Source: Nocardioides thalensis
GTDB lineage: Bacteria; Actinomycetota; Actinomycetes; Propionibacteriales; Nocardioidaceae
Assembly: GCF_013410655.1 (NCBI RefSeq)
Contig: NZ_JACCFP010000001.1
Coordinates: forward strand, 3,743,501 to 3,807,500
Length of the DNA: 64,000 nucleotides
Direction: 5' to 3'
Part shown: piece by piece, positions 24,810-33,476 of the stretch
Numbering within the stretch: position 1 is the stretch's first letter
Layout: the number at the start of each line of letters is the position of its first letter
The notes under the pieces: model-generated
What the model was told of the DNA's origin: nothing
Seen by the model: the letters and a program-made list of their open reading frames with translations, nothing else
Database searches by the model: none
Made by a program: the position numbers and the translations under genes

Positions 24810-26170
24810 GCCCGCACTCCGGCCTCGAGCCGCAAGGCGGCCAGCGCCTCCTCGGCGGCCCGCTCCCCTGCCGTGACGGCGCCGTCCATGGACCCGTGGC
24901 CGTGCGTGGCTGTCTCGGCGCCGGCCCACACGATCCGTCCCACCGGCCGGCGCAGCGCCGATCCGAACGACGTCCAGCCGCCCGGCCCGAAGTAGCCGAC
25001 GTAGCACCCGCGCGTCCACTGCTCGCGGGCCCAGCACTGCTCGTGGAGCTGCTGCGGCGTGCTCGCCCGGTCGCCGTACAGCGCGACCAGGGCGTCGAGT
25101 ACGACGCCGCGTCGGTCGGCCGGGCTCATCGCCTCCAACGCGCGGGCGCCGTCGGCCAACGCGAACGCGACCAGGGCGCCCGGGCTCCCGTCCGGGGGCG
25201 AGTTGTCGAACGTCATGCTGATCGGCCCCTCCGTGGAGGTCGCGTGGCCCGAGAGCCCGGCCTCGCGCCAGAACGGCTCGGGGTAGACGGCGACGAACTT
25301 CGTCACCATGCCGGCCGACATCGCGGTCGCGAGCTGGTTGCGCACGGCCGGGAGTCCGGGTGCGAACTCGATGGTGGGATGGAGGTGCGGCGGGATCGCG
25401 ACCACCACGGACCGGGCGTCCACGACCGCGCCGTCGGCGTGGACCCGCACCCCGTCGCGCCCGTGCTCGATCCGACGCACCGGAGTCGCCAGGCGCAGGC
25501 GCTGCCCGAGGTCGGCCGCCATCCGCAGTGCGATCTCCTGCGAGCCCCCGACGAAGCGGTCCTGCTGGTAGCCGCCGTCGGTCCGGATCAGTGAGTCCAG
25601 GCCACCGCCGCTGGCGATGTAGAACAACCAGCCGAGAAGCGAGATCTCGCGGGGCTCGACCGCCAGGACAGCCTTGATGGTCAAGCGCATCAGGGACCGA
25701 CCGGACCGAGTGCGCATGTGCCGGCGCATCCAGGTCTCGACGGTCATCTCGTCGTACCTCCGCGCCCACGGCGCACCAGCCGGATCGTCGAGGTCGATGC
25801 GGCGGGCAAGGCGCTCGAGCCGGGCCTGCGCCAGACGGAAGTCGCCGAGTCCGAGCGGCATCCGCGCCGGAACGTCGCCGCGGTAGCGCGTCGCGCGGCC
25901 GGCGTGGTGGTAGAGGTGCCTGCCGGCGATGTGGGTCGGGAACGTCTCGACCCCGACCTCGGCGGCGAGCCGGCGTACGGCGGTGTGCTGCGGCCCGGCC
26001 CACTGGCCGCCGAGCTCGGTGACCTGCCCGGGCCCGATGGCCTGGTTGAGGGTCCGCCCGCCGACGCGGTCGCGGGCCTCGAGGACCTCCACGTCGACGC
26101 CCGCCCCGGCGAGCCGTCGCGCGCACACCAGGCCCGAGAGCCCTGCTCCGACCACCACAGCGTCCGTCAT
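24806..26170 (-). CDS. Flavin-dependent amine oxidase family protein
   Basis: 454 residues. The FAD-binding N-terminus is VVVGAGLSGLVCARRLAGAG, followed by EVLEARDRVGGRT, the monoamine-oxidase fingerprint; later GGQWAGPQH and the C-terminal RIVWAGAETATHGHGSMDGA complete the FAD site. It probably oxidises an amine or desaturates a carotenoid-like substrate; the exact substrate is unknown. It is the first gene of a four-gene operon with coupled starts and is divergent from the gene at 26235 through two TTGNAANGATTGCAA repeats. Confidence 0.88.
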   Translation of the reverse strand: MTDAVVVGAGLSGLVCARRLAGAGVDVEVLEARDRVGGRTLNQAIGPGQVTELGGQWAGPQHTAVRRLAAEVGVETFPTHIAGRHLYHHAGRATRYRGDVPARMPLGLGDFRLAQARLERLARRIDLDDPAGAPWARRYDEMTVETWMRRHMRTRSGRSLMRLTIKAVLAVEPREISLLGWLFYIASGGGLDSLIRTDGGYQQDRFVGGSQEIALRMAADLGQRLRLATPVRRIEHGRDGVRVHADGAVVDARSVVVAIPPHLHPTIEFAPGLPAVRNQLATAMSAGMVTKFVAVYPEPFWREAGLSGHATSTEGPISMTFDNSPPDGSPGALVAFALADGARALEAMSPADRRGVVLDALVALYGDRASTPQQLHEQCWAREQWTRGCYVGYFGPGGWTSFGSALRRPVGRIVWAGAETATHGHGSMDGAVTAGERAAEEALAALRLEAGVRA

Positions 26171-26185
26171 CTGTCGCAACCTTTC

Positions 26186-26233
26186 TTGGAAGGATTGCAA
26201 GACACCGTACGACGGTTGTTGTAATGATTGCAA
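26186..26233. promoter_or_regulatory. Two direct 15-bp operator-like repeats in a divergent promoter
   Basis: TTGGAAGGATTGCAA (26186-26200) and TTGTAATGATTGCAA (26219-26233), 33 bp apart (three helical turns), in an A/T-rich gap between the amine oxidase start and the gene at 26235. Each is a loose dyad with TTG and CAA ends. The regulator is not identified; the TetR at 26980 is a nearby candidate. Confidence 0.6.
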
Positions 26234-26234
26234 T

Positions 26235-26891
26235 ATGTCTCCGGAAGAACTCGCCGAGCGCCACCCGCTCGTGCACCACGTGACGACCGGCGGAGCCTGG
26301 GAGGCGATCAGCCGGACCGGCCTCCTGAGCACCCGGGCCCTGCTCGACCGCTTCGAGGTGCCGGAGCCCGACCGCGGCACCCTCCTCAGCCGCCCGCGGC
26401 CGGTGCCGGTCGAGCTCACCCATCCGCGCCACGGCCGGGCGGTCATCTTCGACAACCGACCGTTGCGGCTCCCGATCCTCCAGCGGTGCCTCGACTGCTC
26501 GGTGGAGGAGTTCTGCCGTGAGCTCAACGCCCGGGTCTTCTTCTGGGCGACCGAGCGGCGCCTCGAGAACCACCTCCGCGCCCGCGGCCACCGCGGGCGC
26601 AGGCGCGACGTGATCACGGTGAGCACCCGCCGCCTCCTCGAGGAGTGCGGCCCGGCAGTCACGCTCTGCGCGTTCAACTCCGGCAGCACCCTGTACCCGA
26701 ACGCGCCGCGCCGCGGACCGGCATCGTTCCGCCCGGTCGCCGACTATCCCTACGACGAGGAGCGACGCCGGCGCGGGCGAAGCAACGCGCTGGCCGAGGT
26801 CTGCGTGTCCGGGCAGGTGGCGCGCATCGACGACGTCGTCGAGAGGGTGGTCAGGATCGACGCGGACGGCGAACGCACCCGGGTCGCGTGA
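26235..26891 (+). CDS. DUF7002-like, possible ADP-ribosyltransferase fold
   Basis: 218 residues. It starts MSPEELAERHPLVHHVTTGG then AWEAISRTGLLSTRALLDRF, a His-Thr-x3-W-x2-I-x3-GLL pattern reminiscent of DarT-like/ART folds. A mid segment FFWATERRLENHL is followed by a C-terminal NALAEVCVSGQVARIDDVVE resembling the AE-x-hydrophobic element near the catalytic Glu of ARTs. It is divergent from the amine oxidase operon. The family name is recalled and the ART relationship is inference; no macrodomain antitoxin partner is adjacent. Confidence 0.5.
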   Translation: MSPEELAERHPLVHHVTTGGAWEAISRTGLLSTRALLDRFEVPEPDRGTLLSRPRPVPVELTHPRHGRAVIFDNRPLRLPILQRCLDCSVEEFCRELNARVFFWATERRLENHLRARGHRGRRRDVITVSTRRLLEECGPAVTLCAFNSGSTLYPNAPRRGPASFRPVADYPYDEERRRRGRSNALAEVCVSGQVARIDDVVERVVRIDADGERTRVA

Positions 26892-26979
26892 GCGACTCGC
26901 GACGGTGTGGTCGAGTCGTTGGGGCTATGTTGGCCGCGCCCGAGAGCCGAAGGCGTGCCACCGGAGAGGGGATGGACGA

Positions 26980-27594
26980 GTGGATCCGCGTGCCGCGCGC
27001 ACGATCGACGCCCTCCTGAGCGCCGCCGAGCGCCTGTTCAGCGAGCGGCCGGTCGACCAGGTCACGGTCGAGGAGATCGCGACCACCGCCGGGGTGGCGA
27101 TCGGCTCCGTCTACAACCACTTCGGCTCCAAGGCGGGCCTGCACGCGGCGCTGGTCGAGCGGGCGGTGGACGCAGACCGCCGGTTCATGGACCGCGCCTA
27201 CACGACCGAGCGCTCTCCGGTCGACCAGCTCTACGCGGCCGCCGAGGAGTACCTGGAGTTCTACCTCGCGAACCCCGAGTACTTCCGGATGCTCGCCTTT
27301 CCCGGCGACCCCGGCAGCTATCCCGCGGGCCGCGACCTCGCCGAGCGGCTCGCCGCGTCGGTCGACAAGCAGAACGAGCGGATGGTTACCGCCCTGCGGC
27401 GCGGGATCGCGGCCGGAGCGATCCGCGACGTCGATCCCGAGGACGTCGCAACGGTGCTGTGGGCAGCGTGGAACGGCATCATCAGCCTGGGGTGGCGCTC
27501 CGATCCGCTTCGGCGCTCCGACGACGAGCTCCGCCACCTCCTGCGCGTCGCCACGGACGCAGTCGCGCACGGGCTCCTTACGGAGCAGAAGTAG
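26980..27594 (+). CDS. TetR/AcrR family transcriptional regulator
   Basis: 204 residues from GTG 26980, with GGAGAGGGG about 9 bp upstream. The N-terminal helix-turn-helix is TIDALLSAAERLFSERP, VTVEEIATTAGVAIGSVYNH and FGSKAGLHAALVERA. The C-terminal ligand domain contains EEYLEFYLANPEYFRMLAF and WAAWNGIISLGW. It lies 88 bp after the ART-like gene on the same strand and may regulate the divergent operon. Confidence 0.9.
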   Translation: MDPRAARTIDALLSAAERLFSERPVDQVTVEEIATTAGVAIGSVYNHFGSKAGLHAALVERAVDADRRFMDRAYTTERSPVDQLYAAAEEYLEFYLANPEYFRMLAFPGDPGSYPAGRDLAERLAASVDKQNERMVTALRRGIAAGAIRDVDPEDVATVLWAAWNGIISLGWRSDPLRRSDDELRHLLRVATDAVAHGLLTEQK

Positions 27595-27622
27595 ACCTGC
27601 GGCGAAGGCCTCGACAACGCTT

Positions 27623-27696
27623 GCACCCCCTACCGGATTCGAACCGGCGCTACCGCCGTGAAAGGGCGGGGTCCTGGGCCGCTAGACGAAGGGGGC
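27623..27696 (-). tRNA. tRNA-Glu(TTC)
   Basis: 74-nt cloverleaf on the minus strand. Acceptor GCCCCCT pairs with AGGGGGT, the anticodon stem CCGCC/GGCGG encloses CTTTCAC (anticodon TTC), and the T loop has GGTTCGAATCC. Discriminator base is G. Confidence 0.97.
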
Positions 27697-27828
27697 CCGC
27701 TGCCTCCGGCGGGCCGGCGCAGCCCGCTCAGCATAGACGGACCAGGCTCCGCGGCTGGCATCGGTATTTGCCCGCGCTCCCCCGGATTCGGACGGCGCCG
27801 CCGCCTCCGGTAAGGTGGCCCATCGCTC

Positions 27829-27902
27829 GGGCAGGTAGCTCAGTTGGTACGAGCGTCCGCCTGAAAAGTGGAAGGTCGGCGGTTCGACCCCGCCCCTGCC
27901 CA
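27829..27902 (+). tRNA. tRNA-Phe(GAA)
   Basis: 74-nt cloverleaf. Acceptor GGGCAGG pairs with CCTGCCC, the anticodon loop CTGAAAA gives GAA, and the T arm contains GGTTCGACCC. It is divergent from tRNA-Glu. A strong terminator hairpin follows. Confidence 0.97.
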
Positions 27903-27912
27903 CCGAGCACAG

Positions 27913-27940
27913 AGGCCCCCGCCACGGCGGGGGTCTTTGT
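27913..27940 (+). terminator. Rho-independent terminator after tRNA-Phe
   Basis: Stem AGGCCCCCGC / GCGGGGGTCT (one G-U) with loop CACG, followed by TTTGTCATTT. It directly follows the tRNA and also precedes the convergent EVE gene end. Confidence 0.8.
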
Positions 27941-28440
27941 CATTTCGCCGAACCCCGTGGCTCGGTCGGCCACTCGGGGAGCAGGTGCTCGAGCACGGCG
28001 AGCTGGGCCTGCGAGATCCACGAAGGGTTCGACCCCTGCGGCATTCTCAGCACCTCGAGGTCCGTGACGCCCGCCGCGCGGATCTCCTTCACCGTGACGG
28101 GCTCCGCCAGGACGGGGATCCAGAGCGCAATCGCCATCCGCACCGACCGCCGGGCTCCCTGGTCGGTCCAGAAGCCGGCACCCTCGGCGTCCGCGGGACG
28201 GACCCGGCCACGCACCCAGCCGACGCCCCAGATGCCTCGCGCCATGCGGGTGCCGTCGCCGGAGACCCACAGGACGGCCTTCTGGCCCGGCGCCATCATC
28301 TCCGCGCGATAGCCCGGGCGGACGCTCCAGCTGTCGACGTAGTCGACGCCGGCATCGACCGCGGCCCGCAGGTCGTAGACGGCCGGATTGCACTTGAGCA
28401 GCCAGGCCCCGAGGTTGCCCTCGTCGATCGTCGTCGCCAC
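27940..28440 (-). CDS. EVE domain-containing protein
   Basis: 166 residues. An AWLLKCNPAVYDLRAAV opening and the later GQKAVLWVSGDGTRMARGIW and WSVRPGYRAEMMAPGQ match EVE proteins of the PUA-like fold, which bind modified bases in DNA or RNA. There is no fused nuclease domain. It converges with tRNA-Phe. It may recognise a modified nucleotide; the target is not predictable. Confidence 0.8.
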   Translation of the reverse strand: MATTIDEGNLGAWLLKCNPAVYDLRAAVDAGVDYVDSWSVRPGYRAEMMAPGQKAVLWVSGDGTRMARGIWGVGWVRGRVRPADAEGAGFWTDQGARRSVRMAIALWIPVLAEPVTVKEIRAAGVTDLEVLRMPQGSNPSWISQAQLAVLEHLLPEWPTEPRGSAK

Positions 28441-28516
28441 GACCGGGAGCTACCCCGGCACGGGTGGGGCATCCCGGGCCCGCTGCGGGGTACTGCCGCC
28501 GGGGACAGGAGGCAGG

Positions 28517-29269
28517 ATGCGACCGAGGTGGGACAGCGGCCCCGCGGGGCTGGTGCTGGTGCGGCACGGCGAGAGCGTGGGAAACCGGGCCGACGCGGCC
28601 GCGCGCGAAGCAGGAGCGGAGGAGCTCGAGCTCGATGCGCGCGACGCCGACGTCGAGCTCTCCGACACCGGACGCGAGCAGGCCCGCGCACTCGGACGCT
28701 GGCTCGCGGAGCGCGACGAGAGGTCGCGGCCGACGCGGGTCGTGACGTCGCCGTACAAACGCGCGGCGGAGACCGCGCGGCTCGCGCTCGAGGGCGTCGA
28801 CCTCCCGCTCGAGCACGACGAGCGGCTGCGCGAGCGCGATCTCGGGGTGCTCGACGGCCTGACGGGCGCCGGGATCCGGGCCCGCCACCCCGAGGAGGCC
28901 GCCCGGCGCAAGCGACTGGGGAAGTTCTACTACCAGCCGCCGAGCGGGGAGAGCTGGGCGGACGTCGCTCACCGGGTGCGGACGTTCCTCGCCGACCTGC
29001 GGGTCGGCCACGACGGCGAGCAGGTGTGGCTGTTCACGCACCAGGCCGTGATCATGACGTTCCGCTACGTGCTGGAGGGCATCGACGAGGCGGAGGTGCT
29101 CGAGCTGGACCGCACGGTGCGGATCCCCAACGCCTCCGTGACCACCTATCGCCGGCGCGGCGACGTCCTCGAGCCGGAGGAGTTCGCCGACACCACCGCC
29201 GTCGACCAGGTCGACGTCGAGACCACCCACGAGGCACCGCAGGGCGAGCGGGGCGACCGTGTCGGCTGA
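28517..29269 (+). CDS. Histidine phosphatase (phosphoglycerate-mutase-like)
   Basis: 250 residues. The catalytic LVLVRHGESVGNRAD is at about 11-25, with a later PYKRAAETARLAL and the second active-site His in LFTHQAVIMTFRY. These fit the branch 1 histidine phosphatase superfamily. ATG 28517 has AGGAGG at 6 bp. The 3' end overlaps nnrD by 11 bp. Substrate unknown. Confidence 0.88.
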   Translation: MRPRWDSGPAGLVLVRHGESVGNRADAAAREAGAEELELDARDADVELSDTGREQARALGRWLAERDERSRPTRVVTSPYKRAAETARLALEGVDLPLEHDERLRERDLGVLDGLTGAGIRARHPEEAARRKRLGKFYYQPPSGESWADVAHRVRTFLADLRVGHDGEQVWLFTHQAVIMTFRYVLEGIDEAEVLELDRTVRIPNASVTTYRRRGDVLEPEEFADTTAVDQVDVETTHEAPQGERGDRVG

Positions 29270-30146
29270 GGGACGGAGCGTGCAGGTGGTCTCCCCTGCC
29301 GCGCTGCGGGAGCGCCCCCTGCCCCCACCGGGCGAGGACAAGAACGACAGCGGGCGGGTGGTGGTCGTCGGCGGTTCGACGCGTTCGCCCGGAGCCGTGC
29401 GGCTCGCCGGCGAGAGCGCGCTCCGTGCCGGCGCCGGCAAGGTCGCGCTCGCGACCGTCGAGGAGGTGTTGGCCGGGCTGGCGCCCCTGGTGCCCGAGGC
29501 GGCCCTGGTCCCGCTCGCGACCGGCGCCGACGGGTCGATCGACGTCGACGAGGCACCAAGGATCATCGAGCACGCCGGGGATGCCGACGTGCTGCTCGCC
29601 GGGTCGGGCCTGGTCGACCCCGACCACGCCGTCGATCTCCTCGACCGGGTGCTCCCCCGCACCGGGGCCACCGTGGTGCTGGACGCGCTCGGGAGCGCCT
29701 TCCTCGCGCGCCGCCCCGACGGGCTCCACCACCTCGACGGACGCGTGGTGCTCACGGTCAACCCGCGCGAGCTGGCCCACGTGGCGGGCGCGGACCGGGA
29801 CGAGGTGGCCGAGGACCCGGTCGGCACAGCGGCGCGGGTGGCCAGCAGCAGCCGGGTCGTCGTGCTGTGCGGAGGGACCGTCAAGCACGTCGTAGCACCG
29901 GACGGCGAGGCGTGGGTCGTGGAGGGCGGCGGCCCCGGACTCGCGACGTCGGGCTCCGGCGACGTACAGGCCGGCATCGTCGCCGGCGTGCTGGCGCGCG
30001 GAGCCGCCCCGCTGGTCGCTGCCCTGTGGGCCGGGCACCTGCACGCCCGGTGCGGGGAGCGCCTCGCGGCGTCGGTCGGCCCGGTGGGCTACCTCGCCCG
30101 AGAGCTGCCCGCGCAGGTCCCCGCCGTGCTCGCCGAGCTGGGCTGA
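29259..30146 (+). CDS. nnrD: ADP-dependent (S)-NAD(P)H-hydrate dehydratase
   Basis: 295 residues. RVVVVGGSTRSPGAVRLAGE near the N-terminus, VLDALGSAF, LTVNPRELAHV and the key GGGPGLATSGSGDVQAGI motif (catalytic Asp) are those of the YjeF C-terminal ribokinase-like dehydratase. It repairs hydrated NADH/NADPH. Only the dehydratase domain is present; the YjeF-N epimerase is not adjacent. GTG 29259 overlaps the phosphatase stop; GTG 29280 is an alternative start. Confidence 0.85.
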   Translation: MSAEGRSVQVVSPAALRERPLPPPGEDKNDSGRVVVVGGSTRSPGAVRLAGESALRAGAGKVALATVEEVLAGLAPLVPEAALVPLATGADGSIDVDEAPRIIEHAGDADVLLAGSGLVDPDHAVDLLDRVLPRTGATVVLDALGSAFLARRPDGLHHLDGRVVLTVNPRELAHVAGADRDEVAEDPVGTAARVASSSRVVVLCGGTVKHVVAPDGEAWVVEGGGPGLATSGSGDVQAGIVAGVLARGAAPLVAALWAGHLHARCGERLAASVGPVGYLARELPAQVPAVLAELG

Positions 30147-30170
30147 CCGTCGTGACCGGAGACTGGTGAC

Positions 30171-30791
30171 GTGCAGACGTTCCTGCCCTATCCCGACTTC
30201 GAGGCGTCGGCACGCGCCCTCGACCAGAAGAGGCTCGGCAAGCAGCGCGTCGAGACGATCCAGGTGGTACGGGCCCTGACCCGTCCCGGCTACGGCTGGG
30301 CCAACCACCCCGCGGTCCTGATGTGGAAGGGATTCGAGGAGGCGCTGGGACGCTACGGCTTCACCTGCTGCGCCGTCTGGACCGAGCTGGGACACGGCGA
30401 CTCCTGCGCGCTCACGATCGCGACCGACCTGCGCGCAGCGGGTGTCGACACGGTGCGCAGCCAGGCCGAGCTGGCGGCGGCCGGGGCGCTGCCACCCTGG
30501 CTGGGAGACGACGAGCTCCACCGCAGCCATCAGTCGTCCCTGCTCCGCAAGGACCCGGAGCACTACGGACCACTGTTCGTGGACGTGGCCGATGACCTGC
30601 CGTACGTGTGGCCGGTCCGGTCGCCGGCCGTCGTCGCGGCGGAGATCCGGCGGGCGGAGAACGCCGTACGTCGCGAGCAGCGCGCCCGCGAGCGACGGGC
30701 GGCCGAGGCCGAACGGCTGCGCCGCAAGCGGAGCCGGGCGGCGAAGAAGGCGTGGGCGACGCGGCGCCGCAACGCCGAGCCACCGGAGTAG
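30171..30791 (+). CDS. MSMEG_6728-like pyrimidine-dimer-glycosylase-related protein
   Basis: 206 residues. The N-terminal MQTFLPYPDFEASARALDQK and RLGKQRVETIQVVRAL match the Pyr_excise-type protein family distantly related to T4 endonuclease V, with RSHQSSLLRKDPEHYGPLF later. The C-terminus is a long Arg/Glu-rich coiled helix (residues ~165-200). It may act on damaged DNA, but the function in this group is not established. Confidence 0.72.
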   Translation: MQTFLPYPDFEASARALDQKRLGKQRVETIQVVRALTRPGYGWANHPAVLMWKGFEEALGRYGFTCCAVWTELGHGDSCALTIATDLRAAGVDTVRSQAELAAAGALPPWLGDDELHRSHQSSLLRKDPEHYGPLFVDVADDLPYVWPVRSPAVVAAEIRRAENAVRREQRARERRAAEAERLRRKRSRAAKKAWATRRRNAEPPE

Positions 30792-30879
30792 CGCGGCCAG
30801 CATCGACGCGCCAGCTTCGGTCCGGTCCTCATGGAAATGCGCCCACGGGGCACCGTGCAGTCGAACCGAGGAGGCTCAG

Positions 30880-31668
30880 ATGACCTATCCGTACAAGGCG
30901 ATCGTGACCGGCGCCGACTCCGGCATCGGCCGGGCGGCCGCGACCCTGCTGGCGACCGAGGGGTTCGACGTGGGTCTCACCTCCCACCAGGACGTCGGCG
31001 GGGCCCAGGACACCGCCCGCGACATCGAGCAGCGTGGAGGACGGGCGTTCGTGGAGCCGTTCGACGCGTCGTCGTCCGATGCGGGCGCGGTGGTCGACCG
31101 GCTGGTCGAGCAGCTCGACGGCCTCGGCGTGCTCGTCAACGTGGCGGGCACGGGCCACAGCACGCCCGTGCTCGACCTCGCCTTCGACCAGTGGCGCCAC
31201 GTCGTCGCGACCGACCTCGACGGGCCGTTCCTGACGTGCCAGGCCGCCGCGCGTCATCTGGTGCGCGGCGGCGAGGGCGGCCGGATCATCAACGTGACGA
31301 GCGTGCACGAGTACCTTCCCCGGGTCGGCTCCGCGGCCTACTGCGCGGCGAAGGCCGGGCTCGGCGCGCTGTCCCAGGTCCTGGCGCTCGAGCTCGGCGA
31401 GCACGGCATCACCGTCAACAACGTCGCACCCGGTGAGATCGCGACCGACATGACGGGCATGCAGACCGAGGAGGCCTACCACCAGGAGCGACCGGGCAAC
31501 CCGCTCGGACGACCGGGCCACGTCAACGAGGTCGCATCGGTGATCGGCTTCCTCGCGTCCCCGCGGGCGGCGTACGTCACGGGCAGCACCTACACCGTTG
31601 ACGGCGGATTGTCGATGATGGCCGCACACGGGCACGACCAGAAGGAGACCGGCTGGCGTCATCCGTGA
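30880..31668 (+). CDS. Short-chain dehydrogenase/reductase
   Basis: 262 residues. Cofactor motif VTGADSGIGRAAA (9-21), LVNVAGTG, a serine in NVTSVHEYLPRVG and catalytic YCAAK, ending with YVTGSTYTVDGGLSM. A classical SDR, probably with NAD(P)+ and a sugar or hydroxyl substrate (glucose-1-dehydrogenase-like neighbours are common). ATG has GAGGAGG at 5 bp. A degenerate copy of a 50-bp palindromic repeat starts 7 bp after its stop. Confidence 0.85.
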   Translation: MTYPYKAIVTGADSGIGRAAATLLATEGFDVGLTSHQDVGGAQDTARDIEQRGGRAFVEPFDASSSDAGAVVDRLVEQLDGLGVLVNVAGTGHSTPVLDLAFDQWRHVVATDLDGPFLTCQAAARHLVRGGEGGRIINVTSVHEYLPRVGSAAYCAAKAGLGALSQVLALELGEHGITVNNVAPGEIATDMTGMQTEEAYHQERPGNPLGRPGHVNEVASVIGFLASPRAAYVTGSTYTVDGGLSMMAAHGHDQKETGWRHP

Positions 31669-31674
31669 CGTCGG

Positions 31675-31724
31675 CCGGTGGATTCGAGGCTGGTCACTGG
31701 CGCTCCTCGCGCTTCAGCCACCGG
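31675..31724. repeat. 50-bp palindromic repeat (degenerate single copy)
   Basis: 50-bp element with CCGG termini and GAGG/CCTC inner arms, 42 of 50 positions identical to the first unit of the array at 35791. The minus-strand gene's stop TGA (31714-31716) lies in it, so the repeat encodes the terminal Gly-Gly of that protein. Confidence 0.7.
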
Positions 31725-33333
31725 CTGTGTCCGGCAGGTCGCCCTCCATGTCGTCGCTGGGCGCGCCTCCCTGGGCGGTCTCGGGCGGGCCCTCGGTCGC
31801 GGCCTCCTCCTCGACCGTGCGCGCCATGATCCGGGAGATCTCCTTGCGGTCGGCCGCGGACGGGAGCCCCCAGCCGGGCTCGTAGCCGTAGACCTGACCG
31901 AGCAACCGGCCGTCCGACAGCGTGTCGAGGACCTCGACGGCGTCGGCGTCGATCAGGCCCGGGTGCGGCACCCCGCAGGTCTCGGCGACCTTCAGGAGGT
32001 CGCGCCGCAGGGTGCGCACGTAGTTGGCGACCCGCTCGCCCTTCGCGACCGGGTCGACGCCGCGCACCAGCCACGGGTGCTGCGTCGCGACGCCGGTCGG
32101 GCAGCCGCCCGTGTGGCACTTCTGCGCCTGGATGCAGCCCGCTGCGAGCATCGCCTCCCGCCCGACGTTGACCAGGTCGGCGCCGAGGGCGAAGGCAGCG
32201 ATGGCGTTGTCGGGCAGCCCGAGCTTGCCGGCGCCGACGAACGTCACCTGCTCGTGCAGACCACGGCGGGCGAACTCGGCGTACGCCCGGGCGAAACCGA
32301 GCCGGAAGGGCAGCGACACCGAGTCGGTGAAGATCAGCGGCGAGGCGCCGGTGCCGCCCTCGCCGCCGTCGATCGTGACGAAGTCGACGCCGCGGTCGCC
32401 GCGAGCCATCTCGTCGGTGAGCTGCTGCCAGAACCCCAGGTCACCGACGGCGGACTTGATCCCGACCGGGAGCCCGGTCTCGGCGGCGAGCATCTCGACG
32501 AAGTCGAGCATCGAGTCGACGTCGTTGAACTCCGCGTGGCGCGAGGGGCTGAGGCAGTCCTGCCCGACCGGCACGCCGCGGGTCGCCGCGATCTCGGGCG
32601 ACACCTTCGCCGCCGGCAGCACGCCGCCCAGGCCGGGCTTCGCGCCCTGGCTGAGCTTGATCTCCAGGGCTCGGATCGGCGACCGGTCGACCTGGTCCTT
32701 GAGCCGGTCGATGCTGAACCGGCCCTGCTCGTCACGGCACCCGAAGTAGGCGGTCCCAATCTGGAAGACCAGCTCGCCGCCCATCCGGTGGTACGGCGAC
32801 ACCGCGCCCTCCCCCGTGTTGTGCAGGCAGCCGACCTCGGCCGCGCCCCGGTTGAGCGCCTCGATCGCGTTGCCCGAGAGCGAGCCGAAGCTCATCGCCG
32901 AGATGTTGACGACCGAGTCGGGCCGGAACGCGTGCCGCCGGCCGCGCGGGCCGCCCAGCACCTTGGCGGAGGGCAGCCGCGCCTCCTGGCCGACCGCGCC
33001 GTGGGTCGGCTCCTCCTCGCCGAACGTGCGGTGGTGCACCACGACGTTGCCGTTGGAGTGCTCGAGGTCGTTGTCGGTGCCGAAGCCGAAGTAGTTGTTC
33101 TGGAGCTTCGCCGACGCGTAGACCCAGCGTCGCTGGTCGCGGCTGAACGGCCGCTCCTCGTCGTTGCCGGCCACGATGTACTGCCGCAGCTCCGGGCCCA
33201 TCGACTCCAGCAGGAACCGGGCGTGTCCCAGCACCGGGAACGTCCGCAGGATCGCGTGATCGCGTTGCACGAGGTCGCGGGCGGCGACGGCTCCGACGGC
33301 CGCGAGCGGACCGAGCAACCAAGTCTTGCGCAT
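31714..33333 (-). CDS. FMN-binding glutamate-synthase-family protein
   Basis: 539 residues from ATG 33333 (MRKTWLLGPLAAVG); the open frame extends further upstream without supporting signals. An N-terminal hydrophobic segment is followed by a glutamate-synthase-type FMN barrel: RPDSVVNISAMSFGSLSGN, IKLSQGAKPGLGG, FVTIDGGEGGTGASPLIFTD and the Cys-containing QKCHTGGCPTGVATQ, which can hold an Fe-S centre. It is membrane-proximal. It lacks the amidotransferase domain, so it is not a complete glutamate synthase; substrate unknown. The C-terminus (DTAGG) derives from a repeat element. Confidence 0.85.
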   Translation of the reverse strand: MRKTWLLGPLAAVGAVAARDLVQRDHAILRTFPVLGHARFLLESMGPELRQYIVAGNDEERPFSRDQRRWVYASAKLQNNYFGFGTDNDLEHSNGNVVVHHRTFGEEEPTHGAVGQEARLPSAKVLGGPRGRRHAFRPDSVVNISAMSFGSLSGNAIEALNRGAAEVGCLHNTGEGAVSPYHRMGGELVFQIGTAYFGCRDEQGRFSIDRLKDQVDRSPIRALEIKLSQGAKPGLGGVLPAAKVSPEIAATRGVPVGQDCLSPSRHAEFNDVDSMLDFVEMLAAETGLPVGIKSAVGDLGFWQQLTDEMARGDRGVDFVTIDGGEGGTGASPLIFTDSVSLPFRLGFARAYAEFARRGLHEQVTFVGAGKLGLPDNAIAAFALGADLVNVGREAMLAAGCIQAQKCHTGGCPTGVATQHPWLVRGVDPVAKGERVANYVRTLRRDLLKVAETCGVPHPGLIDADAVEVLDTLSDGRLLGQVYGYEPGWGLPSAADRKEISRIMARTVEEEAATEGPPETAQGGAPSDDMEGDLPDTAGG

Positions 33334-33476
33334 GCTGCGGCAGTACCCCGCCGCCGCCCGGGCAAGACCCGCGCGGTGGATACGGCCGCGTCGGGCGGGT
33401 ACTCCACCGGTCACCCGTTGGACCGAGGAGGTCGGATGGCTCACCCGCTCCCGACGCTGGCCGATCACGCTCGACG

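Noticed and set aside
24429-26591. A single 720-residue minus-strand protein spanning the amine oxidase region
   Set aside because: It runs out of frame through the amine oxidase gene; only its last 126 codons are real, as a membrane protein starting with GTG at 24809. The flavoprotein frame carries the FAD motifs.
31714-33333. Glutamate synthase large subunit
   Set aside because: There is no N-terminal amidotransferase domain and the protein is only 539 residues, so it is a glutamate-synthase-family flavoprotein.
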